Assembly: GCF_050948175.1 (NCBI RefSeq) | Contig: NC_135195.1 | Coordinates: 248,001 to 312,000 of the forward strand | Direction: 5' to 3' | From: Xylocopa sonorina | Lineage: Eukaryota; Arthropoda; Insecta; Hymenoptera; Apidae | DNA: 64,000 nt | Shown: positions 1 to 13,700 of the stretch, piece after piece | Numbering within the stretch: position 1 is the stretch's first letter | How the letters are laid out: every line of letters begins with the position of its first letter | Position numbers and translations under genes: made by a program | The notes under the pieces: generated by a model | Seen by the model: only the letters and a program-made list of their open reading frames with translations | Told to the model about the DNA's origin: nothing | The model's database searches: none

Positions 1-352
1 ATACCTCTATTGTTACGACACGTAGACATCTGCATACGCTATTTCCTAGCACGGATGTGTCGCACTTACATTCTTTTGAAGTGTATACGCGGTATTCATG
101 ACACTTCGCAATGAATACTATATCTTATCACGAAACATAGAAATGAGATGCGATATCGCGGTTTAAGAGGCATTAGAGCTCTATTGTTACGATACGTGGA
201 CATCTGCAAACGCTATTTCCTAGCATTGAAGTGTCGCATTTACATTCTTTTGAAGTGAATACGAGGTACACATGACACATCGCAATGAATATTACATCTT
301 ATGATGAAGCATCGAAATGAGATACGATATCTCGTTTTAAGAAACATTAGAC

Positions 353-3300
353 CTCTATTGTTACGACACGTAGACATCTGCATACGCTATTTCCTAGCAC
401 GGATGTGTCGCATTTACATTCTTTTGAAGAGTATACGCGGTATTCATGGCACTTCGCAATGAATATTATATCTTATCACGAAACATAGAAATGAGATGCG
501 ATATCGCGATTTAAGAGGCATTAGAACTCTATTGTTACGATACGTGGACATCTGCAAACGCTATTTCCTAGCAAGGAAGTGTCGCATTTACATTCTTTTG
601 AAGTGAATACGAGGTATACATGACACATCGCAATGAATATTATATCTTATCACGAAACATAGAAATGAGATGCGATATCTCGTTTTAAGAAACATTAGAC
701 CTCTATTGTTACGACACGGAGACATCTGCATACGCTATTTCCTAGCACGGATGTGTCGCATTTACATTCTTTTGAAGTGTATACGCGGTATTCATGACAC
801 TTCGCAATGAATATTATATCTTATCACGAAACATAGAAATGAGATGCGATATCGCGATTTAAGAGGCATTAGAACTCTATTGCTACGATACGTGGACATC
901 TGCAAACGCTATTTCCTAGCATTGAAGTGTCGCATTTACATACTTTTGAAGTGAATACGAGGTATACATGACATTTCGCAATGAATATTATATCTTGTCA
1001 CGAAACATAGAAATGAGATACGATATCTCGTTTTAAGAAACATTAGACCTCTATTGTTACGACACGTAGACATCTGCATACGCTATTTCCTAGCACGGAT
1101 GTGTCGCATTTACATTCTTTTGAAGAGTATACGCGGTATTCATGGCACTTCGCAATGAATATTATATCTTATCACGAAACATAGAAATGAGTTGCGATAT
1201 CGCGATTTAAGAGGCATTAGAACTCTATTGTTACGATACGTGGACATCTGCAAACGCTATTTCCTAGCAAGGAAGTGTCGCATTTACATTCTTTTGAAGT
1301 GAATACGAGGTATACATGACACATCGCAATGAATATTATATCATATCACGAAACATAGAAATGAGATGCGATATCTCGTTTTAAGAAACATTAGACCTCT
1401 ATTGTTTCGACACGTAGACATCTGCATACGCTATTTCCTAGCACGGATGTGTCGCATTTACATTCTTTTGAAGTGTATACGCGGTATTCATGGCACTTCG
1501 CAATGAATATTATATCTTATAACGAAACATAGAAATGAGATGCGATATCGCGATTTAAGAGGCATTAGAACTCTATTGTTACGATACGTGGACATCTGCA
1601 AACGCTATTTCCTAGCAAGGAAGTGTCGCATTTACATTCTTTTGAAGTGTATACGCGGTATTCATGACACTTCGCACTGAATACTATATCTTATCACGAA
1701 ACATAGAATTGAGATGCGATATCGCGGTTTAAGAGGCATTCGAACTCTATTGTTACGATACGTGGACATCTGCAAACGCTATTTCCTGGCAAGGAAGTGT
1801 CGCATTTACATTCTTTTGAAGTGAATACGAGGTATACATGACACATCGCAATGAATATTACATCTTATGATGAAGCATCGAAATGAGATACGATATCTCG
1901 TTTTAAGAAACATTAGACCTCTATTGTTACGACACGGAGACATCTGCATACGCTATTTCCTAGCACGGATGTGTCGCATTTACATTCTTTTGAAGTGTAT
2001 ACGCGGTATTCATGACACTTCGCAATGAATATTATATCTTATCACGAAACATAGAAATGAGATGCGATATCGCGATTTAAGAGGCATTAGAACTCTATTG
2101 CTCTGATACGTGGACATCTGCAAACGCTATTTCCTAGCATTGAAGTGTCGCATTTACATACTTTTGAAGTGAATACGAGGTATACATGACATTTCGCAAT
2201 GAATATTATATCTTGTCACGAAACATAGAAATGAGATACGATATCTCGTTTTAAGAAACATTATACCTCTATTGTTACGACACGTAGACATCTGCATACG
2301 CTATTTCCTAGCACGGATGTGTCGCACTTACATTCTTTTGAAGTGTATACGCGGTATTCATGACACTTCGCAATGAATACTATATCTTATCACGAAACAT
2401 AGAAATGAGATGCGATATCGCGGTTTAAGAGGCATTAGAGCTCTATTGTTACGATACGTGGACATCTGCAAACGCTATTTCCTAGCATTGAAGTGTCGCA
2501 TTTACATTCTTTTGAAGTGAATACGAGGTATACATGACACATCGCAATGAATATTACATCTTATGATGAAGCATCGAAATGAGATACGATATCTCGTTTT
2601 AAGAAACATTAGACCTCTATTGTTACGACACGTAGACATCTGCATACGCTATTTCCTAGCACGGATGTGTCGCATTTACATTCTTTTGAAGTGTATACGC
2701 GGTATTCATGGCACTTCGCAATGAATATTATATCTTATCACGAAACATAGAAATGAGATGCGATATCGCGATTTAAGAGGCATTAGAACTCTATTGTTAC
2801 GATACGTGGACATCTGCAAACGCTATTTCCTAGCAAGGAAGTGTCGCATTTACATTCCTTTGAAGTGTATACGCGGTATTCATGACACTTCGCACTGAAT
2901 ACTATATCTTATCACGAAACATAGAAATGAGATGCGATATCGCGGTTTAAGAGGCATTCGAACTCTATTGTTACGATACGTGGACATCTGCAAACGCTAT
3001 TTCCTGGCAAGGAAGTGTCGCATTTACATTCTTTTGAAGTGAATACGAGGTATACATGACACATCGCAATGAATATTACATCTTATGATGAAGCATCGAA
3101 ATGAGATACGATATCTCGTTTTAAGAAACATTAGACCTCTATTGTTACGACACGGAGACATCTGCATACGCTATTTCCTAGCACGGATGTGTCGCATTTA
3201 CATTCTTTTGAAGAGTATACGCGGTATTCATGGCACTTCGCAATGAATATTATATCTTATCACGAAACATAGAAATGAGATGCGATATCGCGATTTAAGA

Positions 3301-6268
3301 GGCATTAGAACTCTATTGTTACGATACGTGGACATCTGCAAACGCTATTTCCTAGCAAGGAAGTGTCGCATTTACATTCTTTTGAAGTGAATACGAGGTA
3401 TACATGACACATCGCAATGAATATTATATCTTATCACGAAACATAGAAATGAGATGCGATATCTCGTTTTAAGAAACATTAGACCTCTATTGTTACGACA
3501 CGGAGACATCTGCATACGCTATTTCCTAGCACGGATGTGTCGCATTTACATTCTTTTGAAGTGTATACGCGGTATTCATGACACTTCGCAATGAATATTA
3601 TATCTTATCACGAAACATAGAAATGAGATGCGATATCGCGATTTAAGAGGCATTAGAACTCTATTGCTACGATACGTGGACATCTGCAAACGCTATTTCC
3701 TAGCATTGAAGTGTCGCATTTACATACTTTTGAAGTGAATACGAGGTATACATGACATTTCGCAATGAATATTATATCTTGTCACGAAACATAGAAATGA
3801 GATACGATATCTCGTTTTAAGAAACATTAGACCTCTATTGTTACGACACGTAGACATCTGCATACGCTATTTCCTAGCACGGATGTGTCGCATTTACATT
3901 CTTTTGAAGAGTATACGCGGTATTCATGGCACTTCGCAATGAATATTATATCTTATCACGAAACATAGAAATGAGTTGCGATATCGCGATTTAAGAGGCA
4001 TTAGAACTCTATTGTTACGATACGTGGACATCTGCAAACGCTATTTCCTAGCAAGGAAGTGTCGCATTTACATTCTTTTGAAGTGAATACGAGGTATACA
4101 TGACACATCGCAATGAATATTATATCATATCACGAAACATAGAAATGAGATGCGATATCTCGTTTTAAGAAACATTAGACCTCTATTGTTTCGACACGTA
4201 GACATCTGCATACGCTATTTCCTAGCACGGATGTGTCGCATTTACATTCTTTTGAAGTGTATACGCGGTATTCATGGCACTTCGCAATGAATATTATATC
4301 TTATAACGAAACATAGAAATGAGATGCGATATCGCGATTTAAGAGGCATTAGAACTCTATTGTTACGATACGTGGACATCTGCAAACGCTATTTCCTAGC
4401 AAGGAAGTGTCGCATTTACATTCTTTTGAAGTGTATACGCGGTATTCATGACACTTCGCACTGAATACTATATCTTATCACGAAACATAGAATTGAGATG
4501 CGATATCGCGGTTTAAGAGGCATTCGAACTCTATTGTTACGATACGTGGACATCTGCAAACGCTATTTCCTGGCAAGGAAGTGTCGCATTTACATTCTTT
4601 TGAAGTGAATACGAGGTATACATGACACATCGCAATGAATATTACATCTTATGATGAAGCATCGAAATGAGATACGATATCTCGTTTTAAGAAACATTAG
4701 ACCTCTATTGTTACGACACGGAGACATCTGCATACGCTATTTCCTAGCACGGATGTGTCGCATTTACATTCTTTTGAAGTGTATACGCGGTATTCATGAC
4801 ACTTCGCAATGAATATTATATCTTATCACGAAACATAGAAATGAGATGCGATATCGCGATTTAAGAGGCATTAGAACTCTATTGCTCTGATACGTGGACA
4901 TCTGCAAACGCTATTTCCTAGCATTGAAGTGTCGCATTTACATACTTTTGAAGTGAATACGAGGTATACATGACATTTCGCAATGAATATTATATCTTGT
5001 CACGAAACATAGAAATGAGATACGATATCTCGTTTTAAGAAACATTATACCTCTATTGTTACGACACGTAGACATCTGCATACGCTATTTCCTAGCACGG
5101 ATGTGTCGCACTTACATTCTTTTGAAGTGTATACGCGGTATTCATGACACTTCGCAATGAATACTATATCTTATCACGAAACATAGAAATGAGATGCGAT
5201 ATCGCGGTTTAAGAGGCATTAGAGCTCTATTGTTACGATACGTGGACATCTGCAAACGCTATTTCCTAGCATTGAAGTGTCGCATTTACATTCTTTTGAA
5301 GTGAATACGAGGTATACATGACACATCGCAATGAATATTACATCTTATGATGAAGCATCGAAATGAGATACGATATCTCGTTTTAAGAAACATTAGACCT
5401 CTATTGTTACGACACGTAGACATCTGCATACGCTATTTCCTAGCACGGATGTGTCGCATTTACATTCTTTTGAAGTGTATACGCGGTATTCATGGCACTT
5501 CGCAATGAATATTATATCTTATCACGAAACATAGAAATGAGATGCGATATCGCGATTTAAGAGGCATTAGAACTCTATTGTTACGATACGTGGACATCTG
5601 CAAACGCTATTTCCTAGCAAGGAAGTGTCGCATTTACATTCTTTTGAAGTGTATACGCGGTATTCATGACACTTCGCACTGAATACTATATCTTATCACG
5701 AAACATAGAAATGAGATGCGATATCGCGGTTTAAGAGGCATTCGAACTCTATTGTTACGATACGTGGACATCTGCAAACGCTATTTCCTGGCAAGGAAGT
5801 GTCGCATTTACATTCTTTTGAAGTGAATACGAGGTATACATGACACATCGCAATGAATATTACATCTTATGATGAAGCATCGAAATGAGATACGATATCT
5901 CGTTTTAAGAAACATTAGACCTCTATTGTTACGACACGGAGACATCTGCATACGCTATTTCCTAGCACGGATGTGTCGCATTTACATTCTTTTGAAGAGT
6001 ATACGCGGTATTCATGGCACTTCGCAATGAATATTATATCTTATCACGAAACATAGAAATGAGATGCGATATCGCGATTTAAGAGGCATTAGAACTCTAT
6101 TGTTACGATACGTGGACATCTGCAAACGCTATTTCCTAGCAAGGAAGTGTCGCATTTACATTCTTTTGAAGTGAATACGAGGTATACATGACACATCGCA
6201 ATGAATATTATATCTTATCACGAAACATAGAAATGAGATGCGATATCTCGTTTTAAGAAACATTAGAC
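353..6268. repeat. Higher-order repeat, 16-mer (2784 bp), about 2.1 copies
   Basis: Rare variants recur exactly 2784 bp apart (16 x 174): acacggagac after the monomer starts at 701 and 3485, the gagttgcg variant at 1190 and 3974, the attgctctgatacg variant near 2093 and 4877, and the cctggcaagg variant near 1785 and 4569. Copies are nearly identical, with occasional single-base differences such as tacattcct near 2850 against tacattctt near 5634. Periodicity is lost at 6269, where the expected cggagac variant is replaced. Monomers at 1-526 instead match 2263-2788 at a 13-monomer offset, so the left edge lies in another phase of the same family. Confidence 0.9.
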
Positions 6269-7486
6269 CTCTATTGTTTCGACACGTAGACATCTGCATA
6301 CGCTATTTCCTAGCACGGACGTGTCGCATTTACATACTTTTGAAGTGAATACGAGGTATACATGACATTTCGCAATGAATATTATTTCTTATCACGAAAC
6401 ATAGAAATGAGATACGATATCTCGTTTTAAGAATCATTATACCTCTATTGTTACGACACGTAGACATCTGCATACGCTATTTCCTAGCACGGATGTGACG
6501 CATTTACATTCTTTTGAAGTGTATACGCGGTATTCGTGACACTTCGCAATGAATATTATATCTTATCACGAAACATAGAAATGAGATGCGATATCGCGAA
6601 TTAAGGGGCATTAGAACTCTACTGTTACGATACGTGGACATCTGCAAACGCTATATCCTAGCAAGGAAGTGTCGCATTTACATTCTTTTGAAGTGAATAC
6701 GAGGTATACATGACACATGGCAATGAATATTACATCTTATGATGAAGCGTCGAAATGAGATACAATATCTCGTTTTAAGAAACATTAGACCTCTATTGTT
6801 ACGACACGTAGACATCTGCATACGCTATTTCCTAGCACGGATGTGTCGCATTTACATTCTTTTGAAGTGTATACGCGGTATTCATGACACTTCGCAATGA
6901 ATACTATATCTTATCACGAAACATAGAAATGAGATGCGATATCGCGATTTAAGAGGCATTAGAACTCTATTGCTACGATACGTGGACATCTGCAAACGCT
7001 ATTTCCTAGCATTGAAGTGTCGCATTTACATACTTTTGAAGTGAATACGAGGTATACATGACATTTCGCAATGAATATTATATCTTGTCACGAAACATAG
7101 AAATGAGATACGATATCTCGTTTTAAGAAACATTATACCTCTATTGTTACGACACGTAGACATCTGCATACGCTATTTCCTAGCAAGGAAGTGTCGCATT
7201 TACATTCTTTTGAAGTGAATACGAGGTATACATGACACTTCGCAATGAATATTATATCTTATCACGAAACATAGAAATGAGATGCGATATCGCGATTTAA
7301 GAGGCATTAGAACTCTATTGCTACGATACGTGGACATCTGCAAACGCTATTTCCTAGCATTGAAGTGTCGCATTTACATACTTTTGAAGTGAATACGAGG
7401 TATACATGACATTTCGCATTGAATATTATATCTTGTCACGAAACATAGAAATGAGATACGATATCTCGTTTTAAGAAACATTATAC
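6269..7486. repeat. Satellite segment with mixed monomer variants
   Basis: 174 bp monomers continue in perfect phase but do not extend the 16-mer. Distinctive variants are cacggacgtg near 6315, gaatcattatacc near 6432, gatgtgacgc near 6493 and aattaagggg near 6599. It joins the 16-mer block to the 7-mer block. No gene or other feature is visible. Confidence 0.7.
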
Positions 7487-10400
7487 CTCTATTGTTACGA
7501 CACGTAGACATCTGCATACGCTATTTCCTAGCAAGGAAGTGTCGCATTTACATTCTTTTGAAGTGAATACGAGGTATACATGACACTTCGCAATGAATAT
7601 TATATCTTATCACGAAACATAGAAATGAGATGCGATATCGCGATTTAAGAGGCATTAGAACTCTATTGCTACGATACGTGGACATCTGCAAACGCTATTT
7701 CCTAGCATTGAAGTGTCGCATTTACATACTTTTGAAGTGAATACGAGGTATACATGACATTTCGCAATGAATATTATATCTTGTCACGAAACATAGAAAT
7801 GAGATACGATATCTCGTTTTAGGAAACATTAGACCTCTATTGTTACGACACGTAGACATCTGCATACGCTATTTCCTAGCACGGATGTGTCGCATTTACA
7901 TTCTTTTGAAGAGTATACGCGGTATTCATGGCACTTCGCAATGAATATTATATCTTATCACGAAACATAGAAATGAGATGCGATATCGCGATTTAAGAGG
8001 CATTAGAACTCTATTGTTACGATACGTAGACATCTGCAAACGCTATTTCCTAGCAAGGAAGTGTCGCATTTACATTCTTTTGAAGTGTATACGCGGTATT
8101 CATGGCACTTCGCAATGAATATTATATCTTATCACGAAACATAGAAATGAGATGCGATATCGCGGTTTAAGAGGCATTAGAACTCTATTGCTACGATACG
8201 TGGACATCTGCAAACGCTATTTCCTAGCATTGAAGTGTCGCATTTACATACTTTTGAAGTGAATACGAGGTATACGTGACACTACGCAATGAATACTATA
8301 TCTTATCACGAAACACAGAAATGAGATGCGATATCTCGTTTTAAGAAACATTAGACCTCTATTGTTACGATACGTGGACATCTGCAAACGCTATTTCCTA
8401 GCAAGGAAGTGTCGCATTTACATTCTTTTGAAGTGAATACGAGGTATACATGACACATCGCAATGAATATTACATCTTATGATGAAGCATCGAAATGAGA
8501 TACGATATCTCGTTTTAAGAAACATTATACCTCTATTGTTACGACACGTAGACATCTGCATACGCTATTTCCTAGCACGGATGTGTCGCACTTACATTCT
8601 TTTGAAGTGTATACGCGGTATTCATGACACTTCGCAATGAATACTATATCTTATCACGAAACATAGAAATGAGATGCGATATCGCGATTTAAGAGGCATT
8701 AGTACTCTATTGCTACGATACGTGGACATCTGCAAACGCTATTTCCTAGCATTGAAGTGTCGCATTTACATACTTTTGAAGTGAATACGAGGTATACATG
8801 ACATTTCGCAATGAATATTATATCTTGTCACGAAACATAGAAATGAGATACGATATCTCGTTTTAAGAAACATTATACCTCTATTGTTACGACACGTAGA
8901 CATCTGCATACGCTATTTCCTAGCAAGGAAGTGTCGCATTTACATTCTTTTGAAGTGAATACGAGGTATACATGACATTTCGCAATGAATATTATATCTT
9001 GTCACGAAACATAGAAATGAGATACGATATCTCGTTTTAGGAAACATTAGACCTCTATTGTTACGACACGTAGACATCTGCATACGCTATTTCCTAGCAC
9101 GGATGTGTCGCATTTACATTCTTTTGAAGAGTATACGCGGTATTCATGGCACTTCGCAATGAATATTATATCTTATCACGAAACATAGAAATGAGATGCG
9201 ATATCGCGATTTAAGAGGCATTAGAACTCTATTGTTACGATACGTAGACATCTGCAAACGCTATTTCCTAGCAAGGAAGTGTCGCATTTACATTCTTTTG
9301 AAGTGTATACGCGGTATTCATGGCACTTCGCAATGAATATTATATCTTATCACGAAACATAGAAATGAGATGCGATATCGCGGTTTAAGAGGCATTAGAA
9401 CTCTATTGCTACGATACGTGGACATCTGCAAACGCTATTTCCTAGCATTGAAGTGTCGCATTTACATACTTTTGAAGTGAATACGAGGTATACATGACAC
9501 TACGCAATGAATACTATATCTTATCACGAAACACAGAAATGAGATGCGATATCTCGTTTTAAGAAACATTAGACCTCTATTGTTTCGACACGTAGACATC
9601 TGCATACGCTATTTCCTAGCACGGATGTGTCGCATTTACATTCTTTTGAAGTGTATACGCGGTATTCGTGACACTTCGCAATGAATACTATATCTTATCA
9701 CGAAACATAGAAATGAGATGCGATATCGCGATTTAAGAGGCATTAGTACTCTATTGCTACGATACGTGGACATCTGCAAACGCTATTTCCTAGCATTGAA
9801 GTGTCGTATTTACATACTTTTGAAGTGAATACGAGGTATACATGACATTTCGCAATGAATATTATATCTTGTCACGAAACATAGAAATGAGATACGATAT
9901 CTCGTTTTAAGAAACATTATACCTCTATTGTTACGACACGTAGACATCTGCATACGCTATTTCCTAGCAAGGAAGTGTCGCATTTACATTGTTTTGAAGT
10001 GAATACGAGGTATACATGACACTTCGCAATGAATATTATATCTTATCACGAAACATAGAAATGAGATGCGATATCGCGATTTAAGAGGCATTAGAACTCT
10101 ATTGCTACGATACGTGGACATCTGCAAACGCTATTTCCTAGCATTGAAGTGTCGCATTTACATACTTTTGAAGTGAATACGAGGTATACATGACATTTCG
10201 CAATGAATATTATATCTTGTCACGAAACATAGAAATGAGATACGATATCTCGTTTTAGGAAACATTAGACCTCTATTGTTACGACACGTAGACATCTGCA
10301 TACGCTATTTCCTAGCACGGATGTGTCGCATTTACATTCTTTTGAAGAGTATACGCGGTATTCATGGCACTTCGCAATGAATATTATATCTTATCACGAA

Positions 10401-10618
10401 ACATAGAAATGAGATGCGATATCGCGATTTAAGAGGCATTAGAACTCTATTGTTACGATACGTAGACATCTGCAAACGCTATTTCCTAGCAAGGAAGTGT
10501 CGCATTTACATTCTTTTGAAGTGTATACGCGGTATTCATGGCACTTCGCAATGAATATTATATCTTATCACGAAACATAGAAATGAGATGCGATATCGCG
10601 GTTTAAGAGGCATTAGAA
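7487..10618. repeat. Higher-order repeat, 7-mer (1218 bp)
   Basis: The variant aggaaacattagac, in place of the usual aagaaacatt, recurs at 7821, 9039 and 10257. Each step is 1218 bp, or 7 x 174. Neighbouring variants such as gatacgtagacatctgcaa follow at the same offsets. The agtactc variant occurs at 8701 and 9745, six monomers apart, so unit length also varies locally. The block ends at the truncated monomer that starts at 10619. Outer limits are approximate. Confidence 0.8.
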
Positions 10619-10700
10619 CTCTATTGCTACGATACGTGGACATCTGCAAACGCTATTTCCTAGCATTGAAGTGTCGCATTTACATACAAAAACATTAGAC
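10619..10700. repeat. Truncated 82 bp satellite monomer
   Basis: This monomer starts with ctctattg at 10619 and the next starts at 10701, so 92 bp of the usual 174 are missing. The text runs from catttacatac directly into aaaaacattagacc, skipping from mid-monomer to the monomer end. The junction coincides with the switch from the 7-mer family to the 26-mer family. It therefore looks like the scar of an illegitimate exchange between two array blocks. Confidence 0.9.
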
Positions 10701-13700
10701 CTCTATTGTTACGACACGTGGACATCTGCATACGCTATTTCCTAGCACGGACGTGTCGCATTTACATACTTTTGAAGTGAATACGAGGTATACATGACAT
10801 TTCGCAATGAATATTATATCTTATCACGAAACATAGAAATGAGATACGATATCTCGTTTTAAGAATCATTATACCTCTATTGTTACGACACGTAGACATC
10901 TGCATACGCTATTTCCTAGCACGGATGTGTCGCATTTACTTTCTTTTGAAGTGTATACGCGGTATTCGTGACACTTCGCAATGAATAGTATATGTTATAA
11001 CGAAACATAGAAATGAGATGCGATATCGCGATTTAAGAGGCATTAGAACTCTATTGTTACGATACGTGGACATCTGCAAACGCTATTTCCTAGCAAGGAA
11101 GTGTCGCATTTACATTCTTTTGAAGTGAATACGAGGTATACATGACACATCGCAATGAATATTACATCTTATGATGAAGCATCGAAATGATATACGATAT
11201 CTCGTTTTAAGAAACATTAGACCTCTATTGTTACGACACGTAGACATCTGCATACGCTATTTCCTAGCACGGATGTGTCGCATTTACATTCTTTTGAAGT
11301 GTATACGCGGTATTCATGACACTTCGCAATGAATACTATATCTTATCACGAAACATAGAAATGAGATGCGATATCGCGATTTAAGAGGCATTAGAACTCT
11401 ATTGCTACGATACGTGGACATCTGCAAACGCTATTTCCTAGCATTGAAGTGTCGCATTTACATACTTTTGAAGTGAATACGAGGTATACATGACATTTCG
11501 TAATGAATATTATATCTTGTCACGAAACATAGAAATGAGATACGATATCTCGTTTTAAGAAACATTATACCTCTATTGTTACGACACGTAGACATCTGCA
11601 TACGCTATTTCCTAGCAAGGAAGTGTCGCATTTACATTCTTTTGAAGTGTATACGCGGTATTCATGACACTTCGCAATGAATACTATATCTTATCACGAA
11701 ACATAGAAATAAGATGCGATATCGCGGTTTAAGAGGCATTAGAACTCTATTGTTACGATACGTGGACATCTGCAAACGCTATTTCCTAGCAAGGAAGTGT
11801 CGCATTTACATTCTTTTGAAGTGAATACGCGGTATTCATGGCACTTCGCAATGAATATTATATCTTATCACGAAACATAGAAATGAGATGCGATATCGCG
11901 ATTTAAGAGGCATTAGAACTCTATTGCTACGATATGTGGACATCTGCAAACGCTATTTCCTAGCATTGAAGTGTCGCATTTACATTCTTTTGAAGTGAAT
12001 ACGAGGTACACATGACACATGGCAATGAATATTACATCTTATGATGAAGCGTCGAAATGAGATACAATATCTCGTTTTAAGAAACATTAGACCTCTATTG
12101 TTACGACACGTAGACATCTGCATACGCTATTTCCTAGCACGGATGTGTCGCATTTACATTCTTTTGAAGTGTATACGCGGTAATCATGACACTTCGCAAT
12201 GAATACTATATCTTATCACGAAACATAGAAATAAGATGCGATATCGCGGTTTAAGAGGCATTAGAACTCTATTGTTACGATACGTGGACATCTGCAAACG
12301 CTATTTCCTAGCATTGAAGTGTCGCATTTACATTCTTTTGAAGTGAATACGAGGTAAACATGACACATCGCAATGAATATTACATCTTATGATGAAGCAT
12401 CGAAATGAGATACGATATCTCGTTTTAAGAAACATTAGACCTCTATTGTTACGACACGTAGACATCTGCATACGCTATTTCCTAGCACGGACGTGTCGCA
12501 TTTACATTCTTTTGAAGTGTATACGAGGTATTCATGACACTTCGCAATGAATATTATATCTTATCACGAAACATAGAAATGAGATGCGATATCGCGATTT
12601 AAGAGGCATTAGAACTCTATTGCTACGATACGTGGACATCTGCAAACGCTATTTCCTAGCATTGAAGTGTCGCATTTACATACTTTTGAAGTGAATACGA
12701 GGTATACATGACATTTCGCAATGAATATTACATCTTATGATGAAGCGTCGAAATGAGATACAATATCTCGTTTTAAGAAACATTAGACCTCTATTGTTAC
12801 GACACGTAGACATCTGCATACGCTATTTCCTAGCACGGATGTGTCGCATTTACATTCTTTTGAAGTGTATACGCGGTAATCATGACACTTCGCAATGAAT
12901 ACTATATCTTATCACGAAACATAGAAATAAGATGCGATATCGCGGTTTAAGAGGCATTAGAACTCTATTGTTACGATACGTGGACATCTGCAAACGCTAT
13001 TTCCTAGCATTGAAGTGTCGCATTTACATTCTTTTGAAGTGAATACGAGGTAAACATGACACATCGCAATGAATATTACATCTTATGATGAAGCATCGAA
13101 ATGAGATACGATATCTCGTTTTAAGAAACATTAGACCTCTATTGTTACGACACGTAGACATCTGCATACGCTATTTCCTAGCACGGACGTGTCGCATTTA
13201 CATTCTTTTGAAGTGTATACGAGGTATTCATGACACTTCGCAATGAATATTATATCTTATCACGAAACATAGAAATGAGATGCGATATCGCGATTTAAGA
13301 GGCATTAGAACTCTATTGCTACGATACGTGGACATCTGCAAACGCTATTTCCTAGCATTGAAGTGTCGCATTTACATACTTTTGAAGTGAATACGAGGTA
13401 TACATGACATTTCGCAATGAATATTATATCTTATCACGAAACATAGAAATGAGATGCGATATCGCGATTTATGAGGCATTAGAACTCTATTGTTACGATA
13501 CGTGGACATCTGCAAACGCTATTTCCTAGCAAGGAAGTGTCGCATTTACATTCTTTTGAAGTGAATACGAGGTATACATGACACATCGCAATGAATATTA
13601 CATCTTATGATGAAGCATCGAAATGAGATACGATATCTCGTTTTAAGAAACATTATACCTCTATTGTTACGACACGTAGACATCTGCAAACGCTATTTCC

